This document shows positions 7,650-16,756 of a DNA stretch of 56,694 bases, piece by piece. Positions within the stretch are counted from its first letter, which is position 1. Each line of letters starts with the position of its first letter. The notes below the pieces were generated by a model, which saw only the letters and a list, made by a program, of their open reading frames with translations, was not told the DNA's origin and did no database searches. Position numbers and translations under genes: made by a program. The stretch comes from an uncultured Lachnospiraceae bacterium (GTDB lineage: Bacteria; Bacillota; Clostridia; Lachnospirales; Lachnospiraceae), in assembly GCA_947176065.1 (NCBI GenBank), contig CAMWPB010000025.1:1-56694 (forward strand), in the 5' to 3' direction.

Positions 7650-8867
7650 TTATTTATAATCCAAGATAGAAATTGTCTCCTTTTCCTTTTCATTTAAAAA
7701 TCTTCTTATATTAGACAAATTTTGTAAATCTTCTTCTGTACAATATTGCGATTTTAATAGTTTTACTCGGCATTTCTGCCTTTCTGTCTTTAAAGTTAAA
7801 GATTCGTTTGGCTTATTGTGTTTTCCCAAGATTTCCACTTCTGGATATAAAGACGCTTTTCTCCTCTCCCTGGCTTTATCATTCTGATGCAATATTGTAC
7901 TAATGGTTTCCAGTTCCTTTATTGCCACTTTTACCATATATTCGAAATCTTCCATTGAATCCGTTTTTAACTGATGGTTAATTACTTCACGAAATAATAT
8001 TGCACACGCCTCGACGCACCCATCCATAGTTCCAGCATCTTCCTCTATTGCCTTATCAGCCCCTTTTTCCCCATCCCTTTTCCTCTCCAATCCCCCTGTT
8101 ATAAATAGGTACAAAACATACTGACATAAATCCTCTTCGCAAATTCTTTTCATTTTCTTATATTCTTCTTGAATTATTTTGTTATCAGTTTTACCCGTTT
8201 CACAAAATATTTTTTCATCATCCTGCGTAATCATATTTTTAAGCTCACCATTACCCATATATAAGCACTCAACCCTTTCAGCCTTTCTTATTTCTCCTGC
8301 TTTCCTCATAATAGATACCCATTTGTCCCGCCAGTCTTTTACCAATTTATACTGATCTTGATAAAACTCCCTTCGCTTTTCTTTATCCCACTTCGCATTC
8401 CTTACTTTAACAAATAATCGTTTCTCATAGAGCCTTTCCCCACTTGTTCCGCTACAATAATCACGAACAGCTTGCTCCATTCTGCATAAACGCCGATTAA
8501 ATATTTCCAAACAAGTCTGTTCGGTACCCTCATCTATCGGATATGGCAACATTGCCGCAAAACAACCTATCAACTTTTGCGCTTCACTTAGTGTTAGCAC
8601 AGCATTACGTTTCCCATAAATATACAATACATCATTCAAATGGACGTGTACTCTTATATCCGCCTGAAAAACAAACCTATCTATTTTATTGCTCATTTTT
8701 TCTTTAAACCATCCTATTTCCTCCTGACTCAATTTCAGTTTATTTTTCAAAATGTACTGAAATCTTTTCGATACCGATGTCTTATCCTCTTCTTCACCCG
8801 CAGTCATCTCCTGCCACATTTTAAGGACATCTCCCATGCTACAAACATCATAATTTATCCCAAACAT
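7650..8867 (-). CDS. Uncharacterised 405-aa element protein
   Basis: I do not recognise this protein. It is soluble, lysine- and glutamate-rich and predicted helical, without membrane segments or an obvious catalytic motif. A segment near residues 85-110 (NAVLTLSEAQKLIGCF) and a strongly charged middle (about 150-260) stand out. The ATG at 8865-8867 follows GGGGGG at good spacing. A terminator follows the gene. Its place between replication-like ATPase and recombination genes suggests a role in element maintenance, but nothing in the sequence proves it. Confidence 0.6.
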   Translation of the reverse strand: MFGINYDVCSMGDVLKMWQEMTAGEEEDKTSVSKRFQYILKNKLKLSQEEIGWFKEKMSNKIDRFVFQADIRVHVHLNDVLYIYGKRNAVLTLSEAQKLIGCFAAMLPYPIDEGTEQTCLEIFNRRLCRMEQAVRDYCSGTSGERLYEKRLFVKVRNAKWDKEKRREFYQDQYKLVKDWRDKWVSIMRKAGEIRKAERVECLYMGNGELKNMITQDDEKIFCETGKTDNKIIQEEYKKMKRICEEDLCQYVLYLFITGGLERKRDGEKGADKAIEEDAGTMDGCVEACAILFREVINHQLKTDSMEDFEYMVKVAIKELETISTILHQNDKARERRKASLYPEVEILGKHNKPNESLTLKTERQKCRVKLLKSQYCTEEDLQNLSNIRRFLNEKEKETISILDYK

Positions 8868-9213
8868 CAAAATCCCCCCATTTTATTCTATTCCATTCAG
8901 TTAATAGTTCTGGATTTCAATAATCCACTGAGTCCAGAAAAATTGTTTTTTCTATATTTTTCATATTAACTCAACATAATCTTTCTGTCATGCGACAAAT
9001 ATCGCGCCCGTATCGCGCTTATTCATCCTCTAAAGAAAATATTCCACCAATGCCATGATATAATTTAATTCATTATGACCCTCATCATTATCTTATAAAA
9101 TACTTGATTAACATTTAACTTTATAAATAAAACTTCTCAAATCTACTTCTATGGATTTGGTGGATAAATATAATCCACCAGCTCCATAGAAGTCATCAAC
9201 GTAAATTCTTTCT
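8868..9213. other. Intergenic stretch with broken peptide frame and long hairpin
   Basis: There is no full gene. On the minus strand a 15-codon frame (8917-8964) ends at TGA; read through that stop, it continues with NPELLTEWNRIKWGDF into the next gene's start. A long, nearly perfect hairpin lies at 9145-9193. The rest is AT-rich without clear signals. Confidence 0.45.
9145..9193. repeat. Long near-perfect hairpin
   Basis: Outer arms of 11 bp (ACTTCTATGGA at 9145-9155 and its complement at 9183-9193) and inner arms of 7 bp (GGTGGAT at 9159-9165 and ATCCACC at 9173-9179) are separated by 3-nt bulges around a 7-nt loop. It lies 20 bp downstream of the 25-codon membrane peptide gene. No U-run follows on either side. 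It may be a transcript-end structure, an RNA regulator or a replication/transfer site. Confidence 0.6.
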
Positions 9214-9291
9214 TTAGTTGTCAATCTTATTCAACGCCGCCACTATCGTTGTAAATATACCGATCAGCACTACTTTCAAAATCTCATTCAT
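9214..9291 (-). CDS. 25-residue hydrophobic peptide
   Basis: ATG at 9289-9291 is preceded by AAGGTGGTG, and the frame ends at TAA 9214-9216. The peptide begins MNEILKVVLIGIFTTIVAAL and ends with a short polar tail (NKIDN), so it is one membrane helix. Size and shape resemble type I toxin peptides (Fst, TxpA, holin-like), but no antisense RNA gene was identified. It could alternatively be a small membrane modulator. It is preceded by the recombination block and followed by the hairpin at 9145. Confidence 0.5.
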   Translation of the reverse strand: MNEILKVVLIGIFTTIVAALNKIDN

Positions 9292-9344
9292 CCACACCAC
9301 CTTCTTCCTTATATATAAGCTGCCTGAATCTCTGTTTTTGTATA

Positions 9345-10250
9345 TCAGGCACACATCCTGATCTCATCCGCCGCCGCATCATAAAAATAGGCATGGTCTG
9401 TAAGCCTCTCCTCCTCGTCAACGTCTATCTCGTTCACCATTTTTACCATACAGCTATAGATCTCCATGTCACTTCCATCACCTGCCGGGACAAAAATGGT
9501 TTCATTGATAGAGGACGGCAGGATAAAGAAGTTCCGCCCGTTGGCAAACTCCCGCACCAGTTTCCTGTTAAGAATCCCTGCCGCGCCATAAAACTTTGCA
9601 GAATTGGTAAGGATATATGCCTCCTCCATCCATTCTTCCTTCTTCGGTTTCAATCCGTCCGGCACAGGGCATCCCTGATCCACGACAAACCTGTAGATAT
9701 CCGTGAACTGGTAACCGTCATTGGTCAGATTTTTCATTGCCCGTTTGTGGAGCTGCTCTGCGCTGATCCCATAAGCCTCTAACATCCTGCGGTCTATTTT
9801 AATCTCCACCCTGTGGCCTTCCAGCTCTCCCCGGGCGATGTAAACCACTGACATGTCTAACATCGGGGTGGAAACAACCCGCTCCAGCATCTCCTGATTC
9901 TCTTTTGTGGAAAGAAGAATGGGGTAGATGTCCTTTTTGATCTCTTCCCAGCACTTCATCCTCTGTAACATCTCCATGACAAAGCCTGTTTCCCGGTTCT
10001 CTTCACAGTTTTTTGCTATCATCTGGATACATCCCTCAAGGTCTGTGTTCCCACTGCAATACAGCCTGTAAAACCATTCCACCGGGATCGACTGGCTGAT
10101 GCACCCTTTTTCTCCACGAAACTCCGCCACAATGCCGTCATAATGTTTCCCGTTATTTTTCAGTATTCTTTTAACCCTGAACACAGCGTCCCCGCCGTAT
10201 TTTCCCTGCAGATCTGCCAACACCTTTTCCTTAAATACTTCGTATTCCAT
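9345..10250 (-). CDS. DUF5688 family protein
   Basis: The ATG at 10248-10250 (301 aa) follows a GAGGCGAAAGG site. The protein has the features of DUF5688 proteins: a segment MLDMSVVYIARGEL, a helix ending ISAEQLHKRAMKNL, and the C-terminal FFILPSSINETIFVP and MVKMVNEIDV blocks. These proteins are frequent on Clostridial elements and have no established function. It is soluble, without signal peptide. The gene is the last of the recombination block 13047-9345. Confidence 0.75.
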   Translation of the reverse strand: MEYEVFKEKVLADLQGKYGGDAVFRVKRILKNNGKHYDGIVAEFRGEKGCISQSIPVEWFYRLYCSGNTDLEGCIQMIAKNCEENRETGFVMEMLQRMKCWEEIKKDIYPILLSTKENQEMLERVVSTPMLDMSVVYIARGELEGHRVEIKIDRRMLEAYGISAEQLHKRAMKNLTNDGYQFTDIYRFVVDQGCPVPDGLKPKKEEWMEEAYILTNSAKFYGAAGILNRKLVREFANGRNFFILPSSINETIFVPAGDGSDMEIYSCMVKMVNEIDVDEEERLTDHAYFYDAAADEIRMCA

Positions 10251-10263
10251 CCTTTCGCCTCCT

Positions 10264-10995
10264 CTATGCCGCCTCTGCGGATTTTGTCTTTGCAAGGGCA
10301 GCCATCACCTTTTTATAGATTTCTTCCGTCATCTGTCCAAGCTCCCCGACCTGATACCTCTCCTGTACCGTCTCAGGTTCCACCCCTGTCCTTTCCAGCT
10401 CCTTTTCCAGACATTCCATCTGGCCTTTGGACAGGGATGGAGAAGCGGCACTCTTAGGCGTTTGTCCGCCCCGCGTGCCGCTCTTCTCCTTCCACGCATA
10501 CACGGTCTGCCCATTTTCACTGCAGACAGAAAGGCTCACGATCTCCCTGTCTGCATTGTAGGCAATAGACTTCATTTTGAAATGGCTGTTGCAGACAAAC
10601 CGGCTGCCCCGTTTCTGGATATCCGCCCTGTCTGCCGGAATCCAGATAAAAGGGGCCGTGTAAAGCTCACGGCCGATGCCCCAGTTAAAACAGGCCCTCT
10701 TAAAAGAATCCGATGCCTGCGACTTTTCTTTCTCCGCCATCCCAACAGTACCCACATCCTGCTTTGATACCCATTCCCCGGTTTCCTTATCAAAAATTTC
10801 CACCGTACAGTATAAGTTCCCCTCTATGCTCTGGTGGCTCCTCTTCCAGCCGAAAATCCCGAAGGTTTCATCAAGGATCCTCTGGTCTACCCTGGCATCC
10901 TTATACAGCAGGAGGCTTAACCCCTTCTCGTTTACCGTTGCTGCACGGCACTCGATCTCATCCGCCTTAAGCAGCCGTATCTTGCTGTTATCCAT
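10264..10995 (-). CDS. Rad52/Sak-like single-strand annealing protein
   Basis: The ATG at 10993-10995 (243 aa) follows AAAGGAGGAG. The N-terminal 150 residues match the Rad52/Rad22-like annealing fold of phage proteins. Landmarks are KADEIECRAATV, LDETFGIFGWKRSH, and the block EKEKSQASDSFKRACFNWGIGRELY. A variable charged tail follows. Such proteins coat ssDNA and promote annealing, working with an exonuclease; a YqaJ nuclease gene lies just upstream. The pair would support element replication or repair after excision and transfer. Confidence 0.8.
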   Translation of the reverse strand: MDNSKIRLLKADEIECRAATVNEKGLSLLLYKDARVDQRILDETFGIFGWKRSHQSIEGNLYCTVEIFDKETGEWVSKQDVGTVGMAEKEKSQASDSFKRACFNWGIGRELYTAPFIWIPADRADIQKRGSRFVCNSHFKMKSIAYNADREIVSLSVCSENGQTVYAWKEKSGTRGGQTPKSAASPSLSKGQMECLEKELERTGVEPETVQERYQVGELGQMTEEIYKKVMAALAKTKSAEAA

Positions 10996-11037
10996 ACGCT
11001 CCTCCTTTCCCGTCTCCATGAATCTCCCCATGTTCTC

Positions 11038-11967
11038 CTACGCCGCCTTTATCTGGAAACGACGGGAGGTGGAGATTTTTGCATAGTCCTGATAGATTTC
11101 GGGCTTCTCCTGCCGGATCCTCCTGGTATCGAGCCTCACGCTCTCCACGTTGCTCCACGACACCTGGTAGCCTTCACACGCCGCGAACTCATTACCTTTC
11201 ATGTAAAGTTTCACTTCCTGTTCGATCCGGCTCTGTTCCTGCTGTAATATTGCTATCTGCGAAAGGATTTCTTCCCTTCTGGACAGTTTCCCATCAAATC
11301 CTTCCAGCCTGATGGCTCTCTCTTTTCTTGCAACAGGGAAATACTGTGCCAGAACGGTATCGCAGACCCCGGAGCCGTCCGGCGCAGGCATAATCCCTTT
11401 CTCCACATGCCCTGTCCAGAACTCCCGTTCTATCCTGACCAGCGTCTCTATCAGGGCATCGTCCCATTCCAGTTTCCTGTAGACAAATTCCCTGCCAAGT
11501 ATCACCGCCGCTATATACCACACCCTTTTTCCTGTGACCGCCATATAGTGATAGCACTGCATCACATAATGGAGCGGGATATCCCCGTCCTTCCATCTGT
11601 CGGCGTTGTAGGCGCTGGCCGTCTTGCATTCCAGCCCCGCATCCTCCCCCACTACCAGACGGTCAACATCCGCGATCATAAAGGGATTCTCTATGTTACG
11701 GTACATATAATTGGAACGCCGCACCTTTAACCCTGTCGCCTCCGTAAAGCGCTGTGCCACATACTCTTCCAGATCGTGCCCCTGCCGGACTGCCTCATTA
11801 TCCAGTTCCTCCGGCACACCGCCTGTCTTGTCCCTGTAGACCTTCATGGGGCTGCTGTAGGGATTCAGCCCGCATACTGCCCCGGCATCGGAACCCCCGA
11901 TACCTGACTGCCTCAGACGGAGCCATTCTGCGTTGCTGACTCCTGCCAATGCTATTTTTTCAAACAT
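11038..11967 (-). CDS. YqaJ-family viral recombinase exonuclease
   Basis: Start at the ATG of 11965-11967 (309 aa) with AGGAGGAGA upstream. The YqaJ/lambda-exonuclease-type PD-(D/E)XK core is visible: RQSGIGGSDAGAVCGLNPY, then ENPFMIADVDRLV and GLECKTAS (the D...ExK pair), then VMQCYHYMAVTG. These nucleases resect double-strand ends for the annealing protein. A C-terminal coiled segment (about residues 225-260) follows. The stop lies 42 bp before the annealing protein start, so they form one operon. Confidence 0.9.
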   Translation of the reverse strand: MFEKIALAGVSNAEWLRLRQSGIGGSDAGAVCGLNPYSSPMKVYRDKTGGVPEELDNEAVRQGHDLEEYVAQRFTEATGLKVRRSNYMYRNIENPFMIADVDRLVVGEDAGLECKTASAYNADRWKDGDIPLHYVMQCYHYMAVTGKRVWYIAAVILGREFVYRKLEWDDALIETLVRIEREFWTGHVEKGIMPAPDGSGVCDTVLAQYFPVARKERAIRLEGFDGKLSRREEILSQIAILQQEQSRIEQEVKLYMKGNEFAACEGYQVSWSNVESVRLDTRRIRQEKPEIYQDYAKISTSRRFQIKAA

Positions 11968-12114
11968 GTTTCTCCTCCTCTCCTGTCCGGCATCCGTCCC
12001 GGACACTGTCAAAAGAATACAGGCAGCCGGAACCTGATGCCCGGCCGCTATCAATTTTTCTTCCCGTGATATACCGTTTCCCTTAAGACCAAAAGGTTAT
12101 TTCTGCTTTCCTGT

Positions 12115-13047
12115 TTATGCCGCCTTTACAAGCTGGTATGCCCTGTCGATCATGGGGTTGCCGTCCATTGTCCGCATAAACAGGTTCTCGTTGTAATTTG
12201 CTGTCCGGCGAAGCGGCCTTGCATGGGTGGCAAAATCGGACACCGCATTGATAAACCGATAGGCATTGTTCCCCACGCCCCGCAGATCGGGCGCGTCATA
12301 ATAGCGGCGCAGCATATCTTCCCGCATTTTCATGGTATTCTTCTCCTGAATCGGCGTCGCATCCTTTTCCATCGGAAGTAACTGCCCCACATACTCCTTT
12401 AACTGACTCTCTGTCACCTTCTGCCTGCGCAGGCGTTCAAACTCCTCCCCAAGACTGTCCATGTATGTCTCCGCCATAAAGAGAGTGTCCTTTGCCTCCT
12501 GCATCTTGTCGCTGATATTGCCGGTGTGGATCATGGACCATGACCGCCGCGCCGTGTCCAGAGCCAGATTCAGCGTATTGTTACAGCAGACCCGGATTGG
12601 CGTCAGCGCCACACGCACAGCTCCGCTCCCGTCATGGGAGTTGCTGAATACCAGATAGGGGGAAATGCGCTCCCCGGCAATGATGTACTCCCTCGGCAGC
12701 CTTGCCAGAAGCCAAACCCGCTTTCCCTCCTGCAAAGACCCGGCCGTCTCATAGCGCACGCCGTTTCCAAGTAAAGCGTCCGTAAAGGAGAAAGCCTCCC
12801 TGTTCTGGACGATCCTGTAGCGGTCACTCACCACGCCAAGCACCTTCCTGTCTCTGTCACGGACGTTTACCTTATAACCTGCAATGGCGTCCCCCGCTTC
12901 GGTAAAGATCGGTTCCTGCGCCACCTCCCAATCCAGTCCTGCAAGGCGGAGTGCGTCTGCTGACGTGGGTGCCTCTTCTACTCTGACCCCTAATCCATGC
13001 CAAGGCTTTTCCCTTGTGTAAAACATGCTTTCTACTTCTGTTGACAT
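12115..13047 (-). CDS. DUF932 phage/plasmid-like protein
   Basis: The ATG at 13045-13047 (310 aa) follows a GGAGG site. The start (MFYTREKPWHGLGVRVEEAPTS) and the block FSNSHDGSGAVRVALTPIRVCCNNTLNLAL are hallmarks of DUF932 (TIGR03299) proteins. These are encoded by many phages and plasmids near replication genes; their biochemical role is not established. It is the first gene of the recombination block and is separated from the membrane operon upstream by a strong terminator. Confidence 0.85.
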   Translation of the reverse strand: MSTEVESMFYTREKPWHGLGVRVEEAPTSADALRLAGLDWEVAQEPIFTEAGDAIAGYKVNVRDRDRKVLGVVSDRYRIVQNREAFSFTDALLGNGVRYETAGSLQEGKRVWLLARLPREYIIAGERISPYLVFSNSHDGSGAVRVALTPIRVCCNNTLNLALDTARRSWSMIHTGNISDKMQEAKDTLFMAETYMDSLGEEFERLRRQKVTESQLKEYVGQLLPMEKDATPIQEKNTMKMREDMLRRYYDAPDLRGVGNNAYRFINAVSDFATHARPLRRTANYNENLFMRTMDGNPMIDRAYQLVKAA

Positions 13048-13086
13048 TTTCTTTTCCTCCATTCTTTAAAATTTGGCAAAAGATAA

Positions 13087-13111
13087 GACCAACGGATTGG
13101 CTCCGTTGGTC
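13087..13111 (-). terminator. Terminator after the membrane operon
   Basis: A perfect 10-bp stem (GACCAACGGA/TCCGTTGGTC) with a 5-nt loop is followed on the minus strand by TTATCTTTT. It lies about 57 bp after the stop of the 742-aa gene and insulates the DUF932 gene. Confidence 0.85.
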
Positions 13112-13167
13112 TGGTTATGGTAATAATATATATTTTAAAATGCAGAATATTGGATATATATTGATCT

Positions 13168-15396
13168 TCATTCAATATCGCTGTCCGTATTTCCCCACAA
13201 TTCTATCTCAGACAGACAAATATCATCATACTTTGTCCCGGCTTCTGCCTCAAGAATAGTGATTTTCAAGAAGTCTGTGCTAATCGGCTTATCCAGTAAA
13301 ATACAATCGCTAAATGTCTGATCTTCTGCCTTTTGATAGGAACATTCCTGCAAATCAGCGTCTAAAGTAGTACCATCAGAAAATCCAAGCTCTGCTCTCT
13401 TGATTTTTCCGTTTTTATTATAGACATCTTCATTTTTCATATATCCGTTTAGCAAATAAATCTCTGTAAGGTTTATGGTAGTTGTAAACTTTATTTTTAT
13501 AAATTCACCCTCACCATTCCCGTCAACACCTTCAGCCCAACAAGTATCTTTATTCCCATCAACTGCTGCAAATGCTTGATAACTTTGACCCGAATCCGTC
13601 AATTCAGATGTAGCTACAGCATCGCTTATATAGGAATTGTCAATTCGATCACACGAGAACCCCTGTACTTCACTGTCATATGAGTCATCCAATTCACTAT
13701 CTGACGGTTTTTCAACTATTTGTGGTTTTTCGGTCAGCCCCTTCTCATAAGCTCCTGCAAAAGATAATTCACTCTTATCTGACAATGTATTATAACCCCA
13801 AAGGCTACCAATCTGTTCTACATATATTCCATTTTCTTCCGGATAAATAATCAGTTTATCGGAGTCAAGATCGTCAAATTCTAAACTTTTTCTGTCTAGA
13901 TTAGCATCAGCATTTACAATGCAAGGGAGACCATTTTCGGTATTAAATTTTCCGTAGTAACTGCCTTTCCAGCACTCTGATTCTATAATTAATTGACCAT
14001 ATTTAGTCTGTTTTATAGTAATATTTGCTCCTGTATCCCCAACCTGTCGTGAGTAAGAACCCATTATTGATTGGACAAAACTTGCATCCCACAGCAAATA
14101 TATATAATCGCCACACTCTACTTCAATCTCCGTATATTTATTTGGAATAATATCCGCATATAATCTTCCATTTATTTCACGTCCCTTAGATATTTCTTCA
14201 CTCCAAATACTCTTCTCTCCATCCAGCAAATCTATCTTTTTATTGTCGGCATATATATCAAATAGCGATTCTCCTACCGTTACACTATCTTCCCCTATAT
14301 TTTTTATTGTATAATCAACATACATGGATTTTCCATCACTAGCACCATATAGCCTTCCCCAATCAGTCAATGTGACATTTATTACTTGATTATCATTATC
14401 CTGTTCATATAATTGAACGCTCTCGCCTATTAGATATTTTCTATCATCAGATGCTATTTGAGCCTCCGAAATTCCATTCGCTTCATTTTCCATATCATTT
14501 GTATCATTGGAAATGGTGCCATCAGCATCTCTATATATATTCCCATTCATCGTTTCAGGAAGTGTCGATACTTCGTCATCGCTATCATCATCTTTTATAC
14601 TTTCATAGAGAGCAGCTAAAAAAAAGCCTTGTGTCCATGTAATATCTTCCTGATCCAGTGTAATTGACTCGATTGAACATTCACTTCGATTCGTTTGAAA
14701 TAAAATTGTTAATAAACTCCCGTCTGCTCCATAGCCAATAAAAGTAACAGCATACAAATTATCACCAATTTTATCGCTTTGCCATTTACAATTAGAACAC
14801 GCTGCCCTTAATGCTTCTCCAATTGTTATTTCCTCACTGTAATCAGTAAAGTACATCTGACTAACGCCCTTCGATTTCCATACATCCATTACATTTATTA
14901 CACTCAACCCACTTTCATTCAAAGCGCATAAAATAAGCAAAACCAAAAAGAGCCAGCCCGATATCCGTCTTAAAAGACGAAACTGAACATATCTATGAAA
15001 ATGTTCCAGTGCTTTAGGGGGATTGGAATCCGCCTCTGGCAGAAGAGTTTTTACCAGATATGCTTCCAGACAATCTTTCTCCTCTACTACATTACCCGGT
15101 TTTACAAAGGGACGGGGATCGCTTTCTATCACAAGTTTACGTTCCTGAATATTCACACTATAAGTTGCATACTTGCAAACAAGTTCAAGAGTTCCTGACT
15201 CATTTATAGTGGCGGTCTCACAATATGGATATTCCAATCCTCCTTTTAATTCCTGCTTTGCTTTCTCAAAATCTATTTCACCAAAATCAGCATTATCGTC
15301 CCGCTTATAAGGTGATGAAACAAAAAGTGTGTACAGCGTAGAAAACAGCCATATTAATAAAGAGATAATCGCTACAAATATTACAAAACTTTCCAT
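13168..15396 (-). CDS. Membrane-anchored protein with C-terminal discoidin-like glycan-binding domain
   Basis: This 742-residue protein has a membrane helix at residues 4-27 and a second at about 143-163. The large part after that is probably outside the cell. A central beta-rich domain (about 320-420; VTLTDWGRLYGASDGKSMYV) resembles DUF4352-like immunoglobulin-type modules. The C-terminal 145 residues (from SDAVATSELTDSGQSYQAF, including DGNKDTCWAEG) resemble the discoidin/NADase-type glycan-binding domain. It is the last gene of a three-gene operon. A surface binding or sensing role is inferred. No enzyme motif was seen. Confidence 0.65.
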   Translation of the reverse strand: MESFVIFVAIISLLIWLFSTLYTLFVSSPYKRDDNADFGEIDFEKAKQELKGGLEYPYCETATINESGTLELVCKYATYSVNIQERKLVIESDPRPFVKPGNVVEEKDCLEAYLVKTLLPEADSNPPKALEHFHRYVQFRLLRRISGWLFLVLLILCALNESGLSVINVMDVWKSKGVSQMYFTDYSEEITIGEALRAACSNCKWQSDKIGDNLYAVTFIGYGADGSLLTILFQTNRSECSIESITLDQEDITWTQGFFLAALYESIKDDDSDDEVSTLPETMNGNIYRDADGTISNDTNDMENEANGISEAQIASDDRKYLIGESVQLYEQDNDNQVINVTLTDWGRLYGASDGKSMYVDYTIKNIGEDSVTVGESLFDIYADNKKIDLLDGEKSIWSEEISKGREINGRLYADIIPNKYTEIEVECGDYIYLLWDASFVQSIMGSYSRQVGDTGANITIKQTKYGQLIIESECWKGSYYGKFNTENGLPCIVNADANLDRKSLEFDDLDSDKLIIYPEENGIYVEQIGSLWGYNTLSDKSELSFAGAYEKGLTEKPQIVEKPSDSELDDSYDSEVQGFSCDRIDNSYISDAVATSELTDSGQSYQAFAAVDGNKDTCWAEGVDGNGEGEFIKIKFTTTINLTEIYLLNGYMKNEDVYNKNGKIKRAELGFSDGTTLDADLQECSYQKAEDQTFSDCILLDKPISTDFLKITILEAEAGTKYDDICLSEIELWGNTDSDIE

Positions 15397-15451
15397 ACTT
15401 TTTTATCCCCCTCGTGTCAAAAAATGGACTTGCTGTTTATCCTTTTATCTA

Positions 15452-16756
15452 TTAACTAACGGCCAAAAACAAATGAAAAATAGTTATACAAACAGAAATT
15501 GCTACTAAAATTCCATATAGATAATTCTGCTGCTGTTTGATTGATATATTTAGATTTTGATCCTGTAATCGTTCTAATCCGGATAGTTGTACATATTTAC
15601 TAATTTCGGCAATCCTAATATTACCAGTTTTCTGCAAAGCTGACAGTTTATTCTCCGTAACCAAAGCAAATAATTCTGGCGGTAAATATTTTCCCTTTTC
15701 TTCTTCAAATTGAGTTTTGATCTTTGAATCACACAAGAACCAAGCTACGCCTAAAATAATTCCCCATATTATAGTGTTAAAAATTGCATTCCAAAATCCC
15801 GCAAATATAATACGTATCAAAAAAATAATTGCTATCTGTATAATATAAGCTATCATTAGCGGTTGACGAAGTTTTTCTTCATCCTGCTCTGTCTGCACAT
15901 AATTTCTATAAAGTTGCGGCCGCTCCTGTTTCATTTTGTCAAACCCCTTCTCAGTTAAAGATTTGACAAAATTCTCATATTCTATTTGTGAGCTAAAGTG
16001 TGACTTTTGACTTGTATTTTCCCCGCTCTGATTGTCCTGAAGATAAACAAGCAATTCATCATAAGAATCAAATCTAATAAAATCTACTTTTTCACTATCC
16101 AATAGCTCTTTTAATATTTCAAAGAATTTTTCCGCCTTATTGTGAGAAGAAAATCGTAGACAATATGTACCAATATAAATCGTAGCATTTTGTATTGCTA
16201 CATATAAAATATTATTAAGAGAAATCCGAACCGTATCAATTATAATATCCTTCCCGGTTATAATAACACCCGTACAATCCTCAACTGCAAATAGGATTGG
16301 TGTTCCCTCAAACCACTTTTCTTCACAAGAATCCTTATGCTTTATAAACCTTTCATCATTACTCTGCCTGACAATTATATCCTCGCTAAGAATAGATGTT
16401 CGCCAATCTCCCGCATAGCCTTTCATAAATTTCTTCACAATCGGATCATTCTCATATTCCACAAAATCACTAATATGATCGAGGTAAAACCACACTGAAA
16501 TTGGCATTAACTCCATATCACTCTGCGTAAACCTACTCCCACAATTTTGACAGATCCAATACTCCTGCTGATCTTCCTCAGTCCATGTTTTAGTTTTCCC
16601 AGATCCGATTGCACCGCATAATAACCCAATTGGTCCTAGACATAAAGAGCCGCAACACGCTTTACCCGCACCAAATCCCTTCGTGCTGCTATGCATTGTT
16701 ACATTATTTGATACAAATACCTGACAGTTTGTACTTCCACATTTCGGACATCTCAT
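15452..16756 (-). CDS. Zinc-ribbon membrane protein
   Basis: A zinc ribbon opens this 434-residue protein: CPKCGSTNC at residues 3-11 and CQNCG at about 69-73. Between them lies a glycine- and cysteine-rich hydrophobic stretch (GAGKACCGSLCLGPIGLLCG). A middle soluble part resembling a PH-like fold (ILFAVEDCTGVIITGKDIII) follows, then two membrane helices at about 303-345 and one at the C-terminus (about 411-431). Its stop overlaps the upstream gene's region: the DUF2085 gene ends 4 bp inside its start. No family name is certain; function unknown. Confidence 0.6.
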   Translation of the reverse strand: MRCPKCGSTNCQVFVSNNVTMHSSTKGFGAGKACCGSLCLGPIGLLCGAIGSGKTKTWTEEDQQEYWICQNCGSRFTQSDMELMPISVWFYLDHISDFVEYENDPIVKKFMKGYAGDWRTSILSEDIIVRQSNDERFIKHKDSCEEKWFEGTPILFAVEDCTGVIITGKDIIIDTVRISLNNILYVAIQNATIYIGTYCLRFSSHNKAEKFFEILKELLDSEKVDFIRFDSYDELLVYLQDNQSGENTSQKSHFSSQIEYENFVKSLTEKGFDKMKQERPQLYRNYVQTEQDEEKLRQPLMIAYIIQIAIIFLIRIIFAGFWNAIFNTIIWGIILGVAWFLCDSKIKTQFEEEKGKYLPPELFALVTENKLSALQKTGNIRIAEISKYVQLSGLERLQDQNLNISIKQQQNYLYGILVAISVCITIFHLFLAVS

